A DNA stretch of 64,000 nucleotides from contig QVOM02000112.1 in assembly GCA_003586115.2 (NCBI GenBank), forward strand, positions 45,810,743-45,874,742, written 5' to 3'. The notes beneath the pieces were generated by a model, which was not told the origin of the DNA, made no database searches, and saw only the letters and a list, made by a program, of their open reading frames with translations. Positions 14,701-25,143 of this stretch are shown here, in pieces; position 1 is the stretch's first letter; each line of letters starts with the position of its first letter. This stretch comes from Salvator merianae. Its lineage: Eukaryota > Chordata > Lepidosauria > Squamata > Teiidae. A program made the translations under genes and the position numbers.

Positions 14701-17700
14701 AGTTTAAAGTTGGAACTGGAAGGAGGAGGATGGTCAGAAGGTGACTCTACTTTAGTCATTAAATTCCTGCTCGGCAGCCAAGGACTGGCTGGAATTTTAC
14801 GGAGTTCCCCTCATATTTACAGGGTTTTGATTTCACAAACAAGAATTTTGAAAGAAACCTGTAGCATCAGAAGGCACAACCTTGTTTTCGGCCTTATGGA
14901 AACCATAATTTCCATCCCATAATCATTCATATCACATCGTTTAGTACTGCACAATAGATTAAAAAATACAATCTTCCTTTTCAAATTTTTGCATCTTTCT
15001 CAGTTTTTTGACTGAGAACTAGACTATTAGTTCTCCTGCCCTCTGAACTCTTGGATGGAGTTTAAGCACAATGGAAACTTTACTGGTCACTGCTATATTT
15101 TACACTGAAATGTATAATGTTTTATGGCTACCACATTTGGGCTTGTATGCTACAGCCCCCAGTTATACATTACAAATTATATTTTAAACAAATTATATAT
15201 TAAAAAAAAATGAGATTTGGGCCCAGGGTGTGGAACTAGCACATCAGATAATAAATGTGAACATGACTGAAGACATCAATGGATTCTAGGGACATAATGG
15301 GCTTTACTAACGAAACTTCCAAAGCTCCAAGTTTTTACTCCTGTAGTTGGCATCATTCAAATCTGAATAGTTGGCCCTGGGAACATTGAAATGTGTGATT
15401 TCACAGAGGGGGCAGAAGGAAAAAGATCTCAAACTCAAAAGTTTGGAATAATACATTGCACACTACACAGTGAAATGATAGGAAAGACAAGGGAGGGTGG
15501 GAAAGGGCAACAGCAAAAGGATGAAACAGCATGATGAGATGGAAGAGTGAAGTGGTGATGGCAAAGGAAAAAGTGGCTGTCCAGATGAAGCAAAATAGCA
15601 ACAAGACAAGTAGACTTGCAAAGTGATGATAAACAAGCAGGTGCTGGGGGGGGAGCAGGTTGTTTTACAGCAAGCTGTGATTTCCTGCCTTCCTCTCTCA
15701 CATGCTGCTCAAAACGTTTGAGTTCCAACAGCTCATTCTGGACATTTTGCATATTGTTCTAGCAGAAAACACACTTGCTATGAGCAAGTGTCCATAGCAG
15801 AATAATTAACTTCTTTTCAGTTTACAGACCATAGTAAGAGTTGAGATGACCTCAGAAGTCCATACTTCTGCACACAGAGAACACACTCGTGCACCATATG
15901 TATGGCACAAACACACAAACACGGTCCCCGCGTGATTTTATCTTCCCATCTTAGAACTGAACTCCGAATGAATAAACAACTGTATCCTCCCTATTGATTC
16001 CAGAATAAACGATAGCCAAAACATACTTTGTAGTCAAATTTTGGCTGAATTTATTGTTGAAGTGCTATTGGCATCAAAATAATAAAAAGCATAGTTTCCC
16101 CCCACTTTTTTTGCACTTGCATTATTGAGGGAGAGCATTATTCATTGCATTCTCGCACATAAAGAAGGCAAAGCAAGCCAGCACCTTAACAATAACTTAT
16201 TCAAATCCAGGTTGTCCATGTGTGGATCTATGGATATTGCTGAACTAGAAATTCCATCAACCTCATCATTCATAGCCAATGGCAAGAACTGTTCGGTGAT
16301 TTAGTTCAGTAATATCTAGAGAGCTGCAGCTGGACCACTCACCTAAATTAGATAGCAAAAATGACAGTCAATTTGATACAATAATTATTTTTTGCACAGT
16401 AATAAATGAGAGGTATATCCCTAGACTCCTTAACAAGTTTGTAGCCATTTTTAATGTTCATTGTGGGTGTTATATCATCTGGACTCAGAAGCATGAATGC
16501 AATGTCTTCAAGAAAAAGCATTCCAATACTATAACCCAAATATCCCATTGAAGTGAAACTCTTCCCTACAATGTTTCTATTACCTAATGACATTAAGTAT
16601 GTCTCGTTTATATCCAAGCATAGCAGCAGGGAAGAGAGTCATTTGTTTATAACAATAAAATATTGTCATGAAAGTAAAGTAACTACACTTACAAGGCTGG
16701 TTCATGAATTATTCTGGGTACATCACTGCATATTTCCATTTTAACCAGCTGTTCTGATTTGGGTGCTATAACCCCACTAGTAGGGGCTATAACAATGGGA
16801 ATACTTCCTCTGTATTTTATTTCAAATGCACCTATAAAAAATAATAATAAAACCACATAATTCATTGCATACAAAAAAAAAACTTAGTCATTCAAACTTT
16901 CTTGCATATTAACATAGAATAGTATGGGCTGTGTGAACATGGACAACACCACAAATGGGCAAAAACGCATCGTATATATATTCTTCATTTCACTTGTCTT
17001 AGCATTACTATTGGCATTATATTAATATATTTGTAAATTATATTTGTTACTTTTCTGTTGGTTTTTTGCCTTGAGAGGGCACCATTCTGGTCTTCAAGCA
17101 AATTTCAAGTACAACTGATCCCTGTTAAAACCAACTTCAAAAATTGGCCAAATACTGAGACCAGTCAAAGATAGGTACAACCTCCTCCACACCTCCGGCA
17201 CTGAAGAAATATTGTGCGAATTTACAAAGGGATGGCCACTCACACAACCAAGAAAAAAAAATGTGAGCACGTGAGACATGTATGCTTCATGCAGACTGAT
17301 AAATCTGCAGTAAGCGAACATGCATGGACTGAAAATCACAAAATTGTATTCGTACACATAGAAGCAACACACAAATTGGCTACAAGGGAGGTCATCAAAA
17401 CAGAACAACATCTGTTTTGATTTTAACAGGGACCAAGTATTGCTCCTCAGCACTTGGAATCCCTCTTCAAAACCAAAAAAAACACACTATTGACATTAAC
17501 AGCCCAAAGACAACAACCACACAACAAAACAGCCTATCATTAACCAGGAATAGATACAATGACTTTTGTTAACAACTACACCATCAAGCACTATACTATA
17601 GGACAACACCCAGGAAATGACCAACAACTCATTGTTAACAACCACACAAAGGATCAACAGCTAGGAGCAAAACAACACAATTACATACATCCAACCTAGC

Positions 17701-20700
17701 AATCATTCGCCAACATCTATAAGATGGGTGACAAGGGCCATGAGACCATCAGTTGCCTGTTACTCTTCTAGCAGTCAGATCCTTTGAAGATGGGTATCAT
17801 GTCCATATCCAAAATCTTAAGTTCAAAGCAGAACTATAGAACACAGCATTACACCCCCAAACTGCAACAGGTGAGATGAAAATTAGCTGTGGTAGTCCCC
17901 ATTCTTCCAAAATTTCTATAGTTATCTAGAATACATGCTTTCAAAGTCTGTGATAAGTAAATAATTAAAATGGGACTATCACCTCTTAAAAATACAGTGC
18001 TGATGCCTGGGCAGATTCAGACTGCAGAAAAGTAAAAAATATATCCAGTTTTAATCTAAGACATAGATTATGTTCATAGGTCCAGTGGGACCATGCAATA
18101 CTTCTTCAGGGAACTCAGTCCACATTCAATTGCAGCTTAGATCTAAAAGCAAACCGCCTGAATAGATAAGCAATGATCACAAATTACATATATGCATATA
18201 GTATTATTTTAAAAATTAAGCAATTAGCATCCTAGAAAAAAAATATCTTTTATACTGGAGAAAATAATGAATTCACAGCAGACAACTTAAAATTCTTGGG
18301 AAACAGGAAAAATAAACTATATCCAATATGTGCAACCTGGTAAGGCAGTCTTCACCTATTTGGAGACCCCATCAATAGTGACACAAAATTATCTCAGAAC
18401 ACATGGTACTTAGGAAAATCATACAACTACTCTGTTAACAGAAAAAAGGTGGCAAAACCAATTACATTGATAATATTTACCTGGAGATGATCCACAGTTA
18501 GTGATTTTAACATCTGCATTAATTACTTTACCATTTGCAATCACTGTGCCAAAATTTATCTCAGGTTCAATTTCAAGGCAGCAGCGTGGAATTAATCTGT
18601 AAAACATTCCAGCTTTAATTGGTTTAATGTCATTATGTTTCTGGCCTTTTTTTAAATAACATTTTAGGGAAAGAACTTCTTATTTCACTCTCCACAAACA
18701 CACAATTTAATTATGTAACCTAATTTAGTAGCCGTATCTGCAGATAGGAAGTTGTTTATAAAAATGTCATTGTGCTTTCTTAATTATGGTAACTTAAGGA
18801 CAATTTAATCACACTGGATTTAATCAAGTTGGACTGAAGCTATGTTTTTAATTAGTTTGAACTCCATTGCTGCATCAAAAAAAAATTCTTAAAGTTGATC
18901 TAGTCTGTGTATGCATACAATAAAAACAAATTTAACAATTCAGTATACACATTATACAAATATGAGTATAACCATAAGTTTGTAATGTCTGATATAATTA
19001 GGCAGAAATTAGCAAGTTTCTATATTTTTCTAGGAATCAATCAAGACAAAATGGAAAAACCAAATCTCTAGTGCTACAACAATATTAGCCCAATTCACAC
19101 TTTGATTTTTTTGTGTGAATGTTATGCAAACTGCAAGCAGCTTTTCCAATGAACTATGCATTTTGTGCCACAGATCTGTGCAAACTAAATGCAAACTTTA
19201 CATTGCATTGCAAAACTTCTGACATTATAAGACTGTGATTTAATGAATTGTGAGCACCAGAGCTATCTTCACACATTTTTCCCACTCTTCAAGTTATTCA
19301 ACAGGCCAAGTGGCAGCTATTTTTGAAGACAGTTTAGAAACCACAGACAGTGGTCACGTCTCCATTACACAGCCAGAGACAGTATTCCACCCCCAGGGAA
19401 GCATGTCTCTATTCATCCTGGGGACCCACAATCAAAGACCCAGAGGGAGAGAAGGGCATCTTAGGATCAGGTGCAATTAGTAATGTTACCGCCCCAGTGT
19501 TCGTCCTAAAGTTCAAACAATTCAAGGAACGGGAGAGACAAAACGTGTAAAGATTATATAAGAAAAGTTTTATTTGCTAGCAAACAGACCCAGCAAAAGT
19601 CGCCATTTTATATGATTACATCATTACATATGTATTTCTGATATCTAATCCCTTGGAGATTGGTCAGTAATTGCTGCAGTGTGGACATGCGTACAAGGCA
19701 TAGATTCTCAGTACGGGTCTTTTCAGACCGCCCCTACAATAAGAAGGAAGGGGGAAGTATCATATTCCAAAAATGCACCTCCTTCAAGGCTACCTTAATG
19801 AATAGAGTAAGAAAGAGCAGTAACACAGGGCGCCACCCATTACAGTAACGCCTAAGTCACAAACTCGCATCTTGACCCCTTTAGTAATATCCCCATGGCC
19901 AGACAACTTATAGTGCTACCCATACCTACATGCAGAGCCGACCCACAAGGAGGCCAACAAGGTCATCCTCCATATGCATGTGCCACTGTTCATCAAAGTG
20001 ACATGGCCTACCTACAACAAAGGAGATCACATGCTATGCCAGCCAGGCCACCCAGCGAAGTTGTCTGCCATTCCAACACATTAACAAAGTGAACACGGCT
20101 GTTCTGAAAAGCCACACTACCATAAAATTATGCCAATGCTTTGCATGGTTCTAATGTAAAGTGCTAGGTTTGACTGCATGAGCAGATCAGTGCAGCCTAC
20201 TTGATAGTAACTTAGAAGCAGTTTTTAACTTCTTAGTCAAACTTTCAACAGCTGGTATTCCTAGGTGGTCTCTCATCTAGATACCACTTCCAAGTTCAGC
20301 CAAGATCAGCTAAGATAGTTGAAATGCCAAGATATGATCTTTAAGGCCCTCCGAAGCTCTAGTTGTGCAAGGTCTTTACCATGGGCCTTATCAAATACCC
20401 TCCTATGTGAAAAGGGGCAGTTTTCTTGTGGTGGTACTTCAATTTTAGAATATTCTTCCCCAATGAAATTTACAGGAACTCTGACATCTTTCAGGTGTCA
20501 AGCAAAACTATTTTTCTATCTTTGCTTTCATCCTTTTCATGCTACTTTTATAGGGAGTTATATACAGGCAACTTTAGACAAAAATTCTAACATCTACATC
20601 AGTAGTGCTTAAAGCACAGATCACGAGATAAGGAAGCAGTAACACACCAGAGACACTTCCACAGGTGGAACAAGACGTACCAGCTCTGATGGCAAGCATG

Positions 20701-23700
20701 CAGGAATAATCCAAAGTAAGGATTTCCATGCTGTTTCAAAACCAGATTGGCCACACATGTGGCACTCAGAGGCAAGCAGGTACAACTTCACCATAAAAGC
20801 AGATCTCTGTCTCTTATCCAGCCTGGTAAAAAACAAAACTAACATGGAGCTTGCTAAATGTAAGTGCTGACAGATGTTTCTTGCTGGCACTATTTGTTGC
20901 TAACACCAAGCATCTGCACAAAAGCTTGAGCACCAACGCACAGCGTACCTTCAGGGCTCTGAACCAGACATTGAACTGGTTCATTCACTTTAAAATATAT
21001 CACACTCCAGCAAGATAAACTTGCCAGCAACAAGCTCATATTGTTTTCAGTATTGCAAGGCTGCATTAGAGTCAGAAACCAACTTTTGTGAAGTTAAGCC
21101 AAAAAGCAGCTAAACACGTCCACTCTTCCACACACACCTACAAATAGTCACTCACTGCTGCTGGTAATTCCTAAATTCCAGTCATCAGAGGTAGTAAACA
21201 GACTGCAGAGATGCTCCCTAGGTGGGCTACATTTTTAGCTCCTCTGATCTAACGGATAAGACTGTGTTCTTAAAATAACCTGTAAATAATGCCTATTCAA
21301 GATCTAGTGTCTGGAAGATAAAATTAAAATACTCTACCAAGAGCTGGCCCTCTGTTGTGGGTCCCCCCCCAAAAAAAAAAACTCAGATCCATCAAAAAAA
21401 AGGTAGACCCATCCCAGTTGAAATTCTTTTATGTAGCCTACAACCCATATATCTACTGCATGCTATAACCCTCAGAAATGAGCTTTAGAGGGAATGTGCA
21501 TAGAGAGGGCTGAAAAAGTGCTTCATCCAGTTGAGGTCAGGGCTACTACTTGGGACTGTGGGAGGATAGCTAAATAACTTTTGCTTTGTGTATTGGCACT
21601 GAGAAAAATTTAGATTTAGTAGCACCCCTCCTGCCATATCCATGACGAGACTATTATCAGTGAATTAAGACTGCTCAGTTAATGTATTAACTTTTGCAGT
21701 ATTTCATATATATTTCTGTAATCCATATTAATAATATCTGTGAAGGGTTAAATATAAATGTAAAGACTAAATACAATAAAGTTTTTTTTTTAAAAAAGTG
21801 ATAACGTATTCTATCGATTAATACCATTCCAGCTGATTTCTAGACACTAGAAAAATAAAGCACATAACAAGAGAGCAATTTTCCTGCCATTTTGAAATAG
21901 AAAAGTTTTCATTCAGGGACTTTGCTATGCTAAATAATTTTCAGGTTTCAAAAATATGTTTTTCTAAAAGGCATCCCCTATGAAAGACCAGAAGCTACCA
22001 CATTAGACAAAATATCAGATAATAAGCATTACGTGTGAAAAAGCTGAGTCTCTCACAAACAGGTTTGACACACAATTTTAGAAATGGTGGCATAATTGAC
22101 AACAGTATTTAAATATAGTAATTGTTTTGGTCAGAAGGGGAAAAAAATCTGCCATCACTGACAAAATTCAAAAGCAAAGCTTAATATTAAATTGCTTACC
22201 TCTATGTATTTAGAAGCACAACATTTTCATCATTACCAGTCCCAGAGTATCCTATATAGGGCAGAACAATTATCCTGCCCAGTCTGACAGCACACTGATA
22301 TCTGTTGTTTAGAAACAACAGAACTCCTTTTCTTAGGGGCTAACAGGTGTGCGCTTGGGAATAGTATTCTAAGCCAAAAGACTGGAAACAAACTAAAATA
22401 ATTACTGCATAAACCCCCATTCCCAAGCTGGAAAAAGTAACAGCATATTTAGCACAATGGACAAGTTTTTATTTATAATTGTTTACTTCTACACCGCTTT
22501 CCACTTTAAAAAAATTTCAAAGCGGTTTACAAAACATTAAAAACAAGGGTAAAAATAAAATAAAAACAACAGTTAAAAATACATTAAAAACTGAGTGGAG
22601 CAGGGAAGAAACAAGCTGTCACACAGAGAATGCCTGAGTAAAAAGATAGGTCTTACACTTACGCTTATAAGCTGTAAGTGTAGGCACCTCACAAACAGCA
22701 GAAGGGAGGGCATTCCAAAGACAAGGTGCCACCAATGAGAAGGCCCAACTGAACCACCATAAGGTGGAATTCTAAGAACATAAGAGGAGCCTTGCTGGAT
22801 CAGGCCATGGCCCATCTAGTCCAGCATTCTGTTTCACACAGCAGCTCACCAATTGCTTCTGGGCATTGCCAAGCAGAAGACGAAGGCAAAACCTTCACCT
22901 GCTCTTCATTCCCTGCATCCTGCCTGTCTTTCCAGCCTGGAGGCAGTACCTAGGCATCCATTCTAGTAGCCATTGATACACCTGACCACATATAATTCTA
23001 TATTATATGGGACCCAGAGTAAAGTCTCTTCTGGGTTATAATGAGGGGGACATTCTTTAAGGTACCATAGTACCCCAAATTTTTTGTTTGTTTCAGCTAG
23101 GAATCCAATGACAATCCCATAAGTCACCTCCTACTTTCCAAAATAAACATGTTAACATCAAAAGGGTTATTCAATAAATGAATACTGTATATTGAAACAA
23201 CATACCCTATCAAGGGAATCTCAGTTACTTTTTTTCCTACATGGAGGAGAAGCCTATCATGAAGATCTTCCTCACTGTCAGGATGATATTCCACAGTCGC
23301 TGTCATATAAAGTCCTGTGGCAATAGGAGTTTTTTTATTTTCCACAATGAGTTTGAACTGCAAGACAAACCACAAAGAAAGCATACCTTTTCAATTCAAG
23401 AAATTAACATTGCAATCCCGCCCCCAGATCTGCAAGACAGGATTAAGACAGCACAGACAGTGCACCTGGCAGTTCTGTATGAGATGCACAGGCAGACCTT
23501 GCCATACAGATCTCATGTCCAGCAAATGAGGGCAGCCTAGCCATGGGAGCATGCTAAGGGGTACCAGCAAATCTGAGCCACACTGAATTGACTGTGTTAC
23601 TGTGAGGTTTTCGCTCATAAAAAAGAAGGCGCAAGAAATTCTAAGATTATTTCATTTTGTCTTTTATTTCTTTCCATGTCAGCAACTGCAGTTCCTGCTG

Positions 23701-25143
23701 AAATGAGCCCCAATTCTGCTGGCTCTTCTATTGTAGAACTTCCAGACTTCACATTTTTATTCCAATACATTTTTTTTTGTTACCCTTTTAATAAACACCA
23801 ATAAATTATGAGCTTTGATATACAATACTGCTTGCCAACCCTCTAGGAACAAGTTTCCCTCAACAAAAAAATTACATTTCAATTTTTTTATTTCTTTGAA
23901 CTTCTCCCTCTTAATTGAGGCAGTAACAGGGATTAAAAGAGAATAAAAGAATACTGTGATAAAATAGTGAATAAACAGGAAGGTTGGAAAACTAAACAAA
24001 CTATTAATATTGACTTATTGCAAGTTTACTGTGCTTATTTTATACAGCCTATACAAGAAAAAGCAAGCATGTTACCCTTTGTACTATTTGCAAAATAAAA
24101 CTCTACAAAGTATCACTATACAAAGCTTACTTTAAACAGCCTAAACAAGAAAGCAGACATGCTATCCCCTTATACTATGAGCAAAATAAACAAATCATTA
24201 CACAATGTCACTTTAAAAGCAGATATTTCTAAATTATTTATATTTAATATTCTATTTTCCTTTCAAATAGCAGTACAATATACTATATAATAAAGGCATA
24301 AAAAAGGCATGACATCAAAATCATATCAAAACAAAGGTAATAAATGGAAAATCAATCTAGGTCCACAAAAACTTTAGCAAAATAAGTTCTTAGTGTCTTC
24401 TTAAAAGCAGCTAAAGTTTGAAAATATACAATAATAAGAGCAAGAGCCTTCAATTAAATTCTTGTCTTGGAATATTGATTTTTCGGGTTATATTCAGGTT
24501 ACAAAGTGACAACTAATCATGGTAATTCTAAACGAAGTCAGTGCATTCCAATGGATTTTTGAACTTCTCTCTCTCCTCCCCAGCTCAAGTATATCATCAC
24601 TTCGTACATCAAACCTTGCTCGTCTTTCAAGGAACTTGATAGTTTAAGAAATTGAGTTGGCATACACGGTTCTTCTTCGCAACAACTTTATAAAGCAGAA
24701 AAGGCCGACAAACAATTACAGTTCCAGGATTACCCAGAAAGCTTCCAGATGAAGCGGCGAAACCGCCACCTCTTCTCCATCCCAGGCCCGACTATTGCAC
24801 CTTACGGGCTCTCAACTCCTTCAGGCAAAGTTGTGCTTGCAGAACAGACGCCCACTGCTATATGCGGGCTTACTTAGAATATATTTTAATGTTTTATTGC
24901 AACAACAAGGAAGTGCTGAGATCACTTCCTCGCTTAAAGGTTCTTGAATCCTCACAGCTTACGCTGAGGGGGGAGAAAGAGGAGGATGCCCACCTGAGGT
25001 CGTTGCGGAGGCAACAAGCGAAAAATGCAGCTATGTCTCTGCAGATTCCGGACCGTCAACAGAACCCGGTAGCGTCTCCCAGGTATGGTGTCCACAAACC
25101 GCACTTCAGGCGGCGTAATGCGCACCCCAGCTAAGTCCTCCAT
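1643..25143 (-). CDS. CFAP47: CFAP47, 5' part of gene (exons 1-12; continues beyond position 1)
   Basis: The product is a very large axonemal protein of motile cilia and sperm flagella. In mammals its loss causes X-linked sperm-flagellum defects, and the algal homologue FAP47 sits in the central-pair apparatus. Twelve exons join as 25143-24994, 23357-23206, 18596-18481, 16831-16693, 13434-13206, 10988-10828, 9662-9529, 8710-8475, 7249-7057, 4620-4410, 3485-3333 and 1826-1643. They total 2,058 nt, or 686 codons, with no stop or frame break. All introns are GT..AG and all phases match. The translation follows remembered human CFAP47 from the first residues (PPEVRF, D-x-x-PGR) through VEYHPD, EIPLIG, NNSPEP-like, DAVGEE, RQDYALFL, TGSGLPV, FVPHRIG, FPNDRAA-like and SGLKSP. 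The region consists of successive beta-rich MSP/ASH-type Ig-like domains. The calponin-homology domain and the C-terminal two thirds lie outside the window. Identity is close to certain; individual splice sites could shift by a few bases. Confidence 0.97.
2155..2455 (-). mobile_element. L2-like LINE, C-terminal reverse-transcriptase fragment in intron 11
   Basis: On the minus strand the decayed frames read like the L2 ORF end: GLxPKY-x-KDH-like, then VVSSLEEF-like, W-NSLPNEI, GSFRH and LPSQAFGE. The usual L2 block 'LWNSLP-x-E-x-R-x-x-x-S-x-x-x-F' is recognisable. Several frameshifts and stops mark it as an old 5'-truncated copy. Confidence 0.65.
2688..2735 (+). repeat. (GAAA)n microsatellite
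   Basis: About eleven tandem GAAA units with almost no interruption, in intron 11. Likely length-polymorphic. Confidence 0.95.
3333..3485 (-). CDS. CFAP47: CFAP47 exon 11
   Basis: The acceptor is TTGTCTAG|GACTAT and the donor TTCTCG|GTAAGC. It encodes TIFTKVTRYSYVDPEFSYTA and DYYENYVRSLRWCRLHKKAS, a charged, probably helical linker. The IFTKV-x-R-x-x-YV and YLR-like segments match human CFAP47. Confidence 0.94.
3836..4130 (-). mobile_element. tRNA-derived SINE with LINE-like tail, intron 10
   Basis: Read on the minus strand, the head contains GGTGGCGCAGGTGGCTAAGG (A-box-like) and GGAGTTCGAGGCC (B-box-like), the two internal Pol III promoter elements of a tRNA-derived SINE. The body ends in a LINE-type 3' tail, CTTGTAAGCCGCTTTGAG through GCGGGGTATAAAAACCAA, then a (CTT)n run. 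A second copy lies at 45654-45942. Confidence 0.8.
4410..4620 (-). CDS. CFAP47: CFAP47 exon 10
   Basis: The acceptor is CATAAAG|GTTTAA and the donor GATTACAG|GTAAGC. It encodes GLTPLISNEMGIFIANKGG, MAPVALLKSKQTKRHTHQI and MVALPNDRAASIRPAELYRD. The APVA-L and PNDRAA-IR motifs match the human linker between Ig-like domains. Confidence 0.94.
4875..5314. mobile_element. Non-autonomous DNA element, family B (copy 1)
   Basis: It begins GGCCCCATCCAAACAGGGG and ends near GGCATCTGGAGCCAGCC. The interior has short inverted motifs such as TATGGCACCACTATGG and a shared block around CACATATCTGTGGCAAC. Copies at 25999-26528 and 39841-40283 share these blocks. There is no transposase frame, so I call it a MITE-like element of unknown superfamily. 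Confidence 0.6.
6420..6735 (+). mobile_element. L2-like LINE 3' end in intron 9
   Basis: A decayed C-terminal coding end ('ctagggaatggtctcc', equivalent to LWN-x-L) is followed by the L2-like 3' UTR block CCACCCCGAGACCTTCAGG, TATAGGGCAGGATAGAAA and an (AATA)n-type tail. A related tail occurs at 58650-58750. Confidence 0.75.
7057..7249 (-). CDS. CFAP47: CFAP47 exon 9
   Basis: The acceptor is GTCTTTAG|GATATT and the donor AACCCTG|GTATGT. It encodes DIVFSFVPHRIGTFTVKQVV, then IIGPVAKKDDLPNLEMKPFH and FFGLCKSVTSEVILKTNP. The FVPH-x-x-G-x-F-x-VKQ motif aligns with human CFAP47. Confidence 0.94.
7663..7755. mobile_element. MITE family A, half copy
   Basis: Contains GTCCCTTTTTGCACTGGACC, then ATTATATCCAGGAATAGGGAC and a block ending CAGCAGGCC. 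It matches the left half of the palindromic copies at 27019, 29652, 45487, 46937 and 50894; the right arm is missing. Confidence 0.6.
7931..8399. mobile_element. GC-rich MITE with GGGCCTTTTCACACT end, intron 8
   Basis: The left end GGGCCTTTTCACACTGACC and right end AAGTGCAAACAAGACCC form imperfect terminal inverted repeats flanked by AT on both sides. The interior is much richer in GC and CpG than the surrounding intron. Open frames inside it are a composition effect. It resembles the elements at 27253 and 37129 at the termini. Confidence 0.6.
8475..8710 (-). CDS. CFAP47: CFAP47 exon 8
   Basis: The acceptor is TCTTTTCAG|GAAAT and the donor ACTCAG|GTATTC. It encodes NPRQVELGMTGSGLPVMFTF, NPGPVINFMECFTGEHTDII and CDILPVSFVFRKIAHYNI. 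This is one of the most conserved parts of the protein and a complete Ig-like unit. The open frame continues past both splice sites into intron, which should not be counted as coding. Confidence 0.96.
9529..9662 (-). CDS. CFAP47: CFAP47 exon 7
   Basis: The acceptor is TTTTTCAG|GCAACT and the donor ATCAATG|GTATGG. In the phase set by exon 6 it reads KQLKRDRDLDKTPSRQDYAL then FLKFEAVGCKDDFSQGFEG. The RQDYALFL-x-FE-x-VG core is shared with human CFAP47. A longer reading frame over the same bases is a shadow. Confidence 0.93.
10828..10988 (-). CDS. CFAP47: CFAP47 exon 6
   Basis: The acceptor is CTTATAG|GCTACA and the donor CCAAA|GTAAGC. It encodes ATNTHKSTDAVLKDLHYIDK, later IPSEGTLQPYQKM and VVALCFSPK. 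The human protein has an equivalent 'P-x-EGTLQPYQK' segment. The exon starts in phase 0 and leaves two bases of a lysine codon. Confidence 0.93.
12385..12625 (+). mobile_element. BovB (RTE) LINE 3' fragment, intron 5
   Basis: The plus strand encodes a decayed BovB C-terminus: EKTLVLGKIEGKRRRGWQRM, then a W-I-x-S-V block, M-S-L-G and the final K-S-Q/SATMTE region. The LGKIEG-x-RRRG-x-QRM signature is diagnostic of the RTE/BovB carboxy end. 5'-truncated and dead. Confidence 0.85.
13206..13434 (-). CDS. CFAP47: CFAP47 exon 5
   Basis: The acceptor is CTGGAAG|CGTGGC and the donor GAAATG|GTATGA. It encodes VALQGRPDAEIMIKANIVEQ, then CVDFGCVYFGTSKTEEI and SPEPMEWVAVLQDNAVGEEM. This is a third Ig-like domain strongly matching CFAP47. 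The polypyrimidine tract is mediocre, so the acceptor position is inferred from phase and homology. Confidence 0.94.
16693..16831 (-). CDS. CFAP47: CFAP47 exon 4
   Basis: The acceptor is TTTATAG|GTGCA and the donor CAGCCTT|GTAAGT. It encodes AFEIKYRGSIPIVIAPTSGV followed by KMEICSDVPRIIHEPA, the second half of the second Ig-like domain. The PTSG and CSDVPRI motifs match the human protein. Confidence 0.94.
17100..17945 (+). mobile_element. Penelope-like element, 3' part, intron 3
   Basis: The frame at 17214-17420 contains TDKSAVSEHAWTENHKIVF and the downstream REVIKTEQHLF. This matches the GIY-YIG-side C-terminal region of Penelope-like reverse transcriptases (D-K-S-A-x-x-EH, then RE-x-IEI). 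The tail at about 17716-17880 is shared with the copy at 36224-36390. GATCCCTGTTAAAA at 17117-17130 and TTTTAACAGGGACC at 17421-17434 are inverted copies (13 of 14), consistent with the inverted terminal parts typical of Penelope insertions. Confidence 0.75.
18481..18596 (-). CDS. CFAP47: CFAP47 exon 3
   Basis: The acceptor is TTTACAG|ATTAATT and the donor TCTCCAG|GTAAAT. It encodes LIPRCCLEIEPEINFGTV and ANGKVINADVKITNCGSSPG, the start of a second Ig-like domain. One base completes the glycine begun in exon 2 and one base is left for exon 4. Confidence 0.94.
19714..20117. mobile_element. MITE-like element with GTCTTTTCAGA ends, intron 2
   Basis: The left end GGGTCTTTTCAGACCGCCCC and right end CACGGCTGTTCTGAAAAGCCAC are imperfect inverted repeats. 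The interior is less AT-rich than the intron and encodes nothing recognisable. Confidence 0.5.
20251..20322 (-). repeat. 5S rRNA-derived sequence (pseudogene or SINE head), intron 2
   Basis: Read on the minus strand it follows vertebrate 5S rRNA from the middle to near the 3' end: TTAGCTGATCTTGGCTGAAC, then TAGATGAGAGACCACCTAGG and AATACCAGCTG. About three quarters of the bases fit. It lacks the 5' half and is too diverged to be functional. 5S-headed SINEs are known in vertebrates, so it may be the head of one. Confidence 0.65.
20330..20600 (+). mobile_element. Possible L2-like LINE C-terminal fragment, intron 2
   Basis: Frames contain an L2-like end: a 'NILPQ-x-N/LWNSLP' type block near 20450 and a KQ-x-x-FFY/SYLF-type block near 20510, in the order expected for L2. 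Weak and shifted between frames. Confidence 0.4.
22470..22775 (-). mobile_element. L2-like LINE 3' end, intron 2
   Basis: On the minus strand the coding remnant ends in KTYLFTQAFSV (near 22650), followed by a 3' UTR with TTTTGTAAACCGCTTTGAA near 22510. This order is typical of squamate L2 tails. Confidence 0.65.
22778..22990 (-). mobile_element. CR1-like LINE 3' end, intron 2
   Basis: Read on the minus strand it ends in a block equivalent to GGACTAGATGGGCCATGGCC, then TGATCCAGCAAGGCTC and TTATGTTCTTA, the well-known reptile CR1 3' terminus. It abuts the L2 tail at its left. Confidence 0.7.
23206..23357 (-). CDS. CFAP47: CFAP47 exon 2 (codons 51-101, last one split)
   Basis: The acceptor is CTTGCAG|TTCAAA and the donor ATAGG|GTATG. 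It begins FKLIVENKK and contains TATVEYHPDSEEDLHDRLLL and VTEIPLIG, which closes the first Ig-like domain. The exon ends with two bases of a glycine codon completed by exon 3. Confidence 0.95.
24994..25143 (-). CDS. CFAP47: CFAP47 exon 1 (codons 1-50)
   Basis: The ATG at 25143-25141 opens MEDLAGVRITPPEVRFVDTI, which matches the start of vertebrate CFAP47. The donor is CAG|GTGGGC and the exon ends in phase 0. The segment is the first half of an Ig-like MSP/ASH domain with the typical P-x-x-V-x-F then G-x-x-Y-x-x-x-x-x-V-x-N pattern. The start context has G at +4 but no purine at -3, so it is moderate; homology decides this start. Confidence 0.95.
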
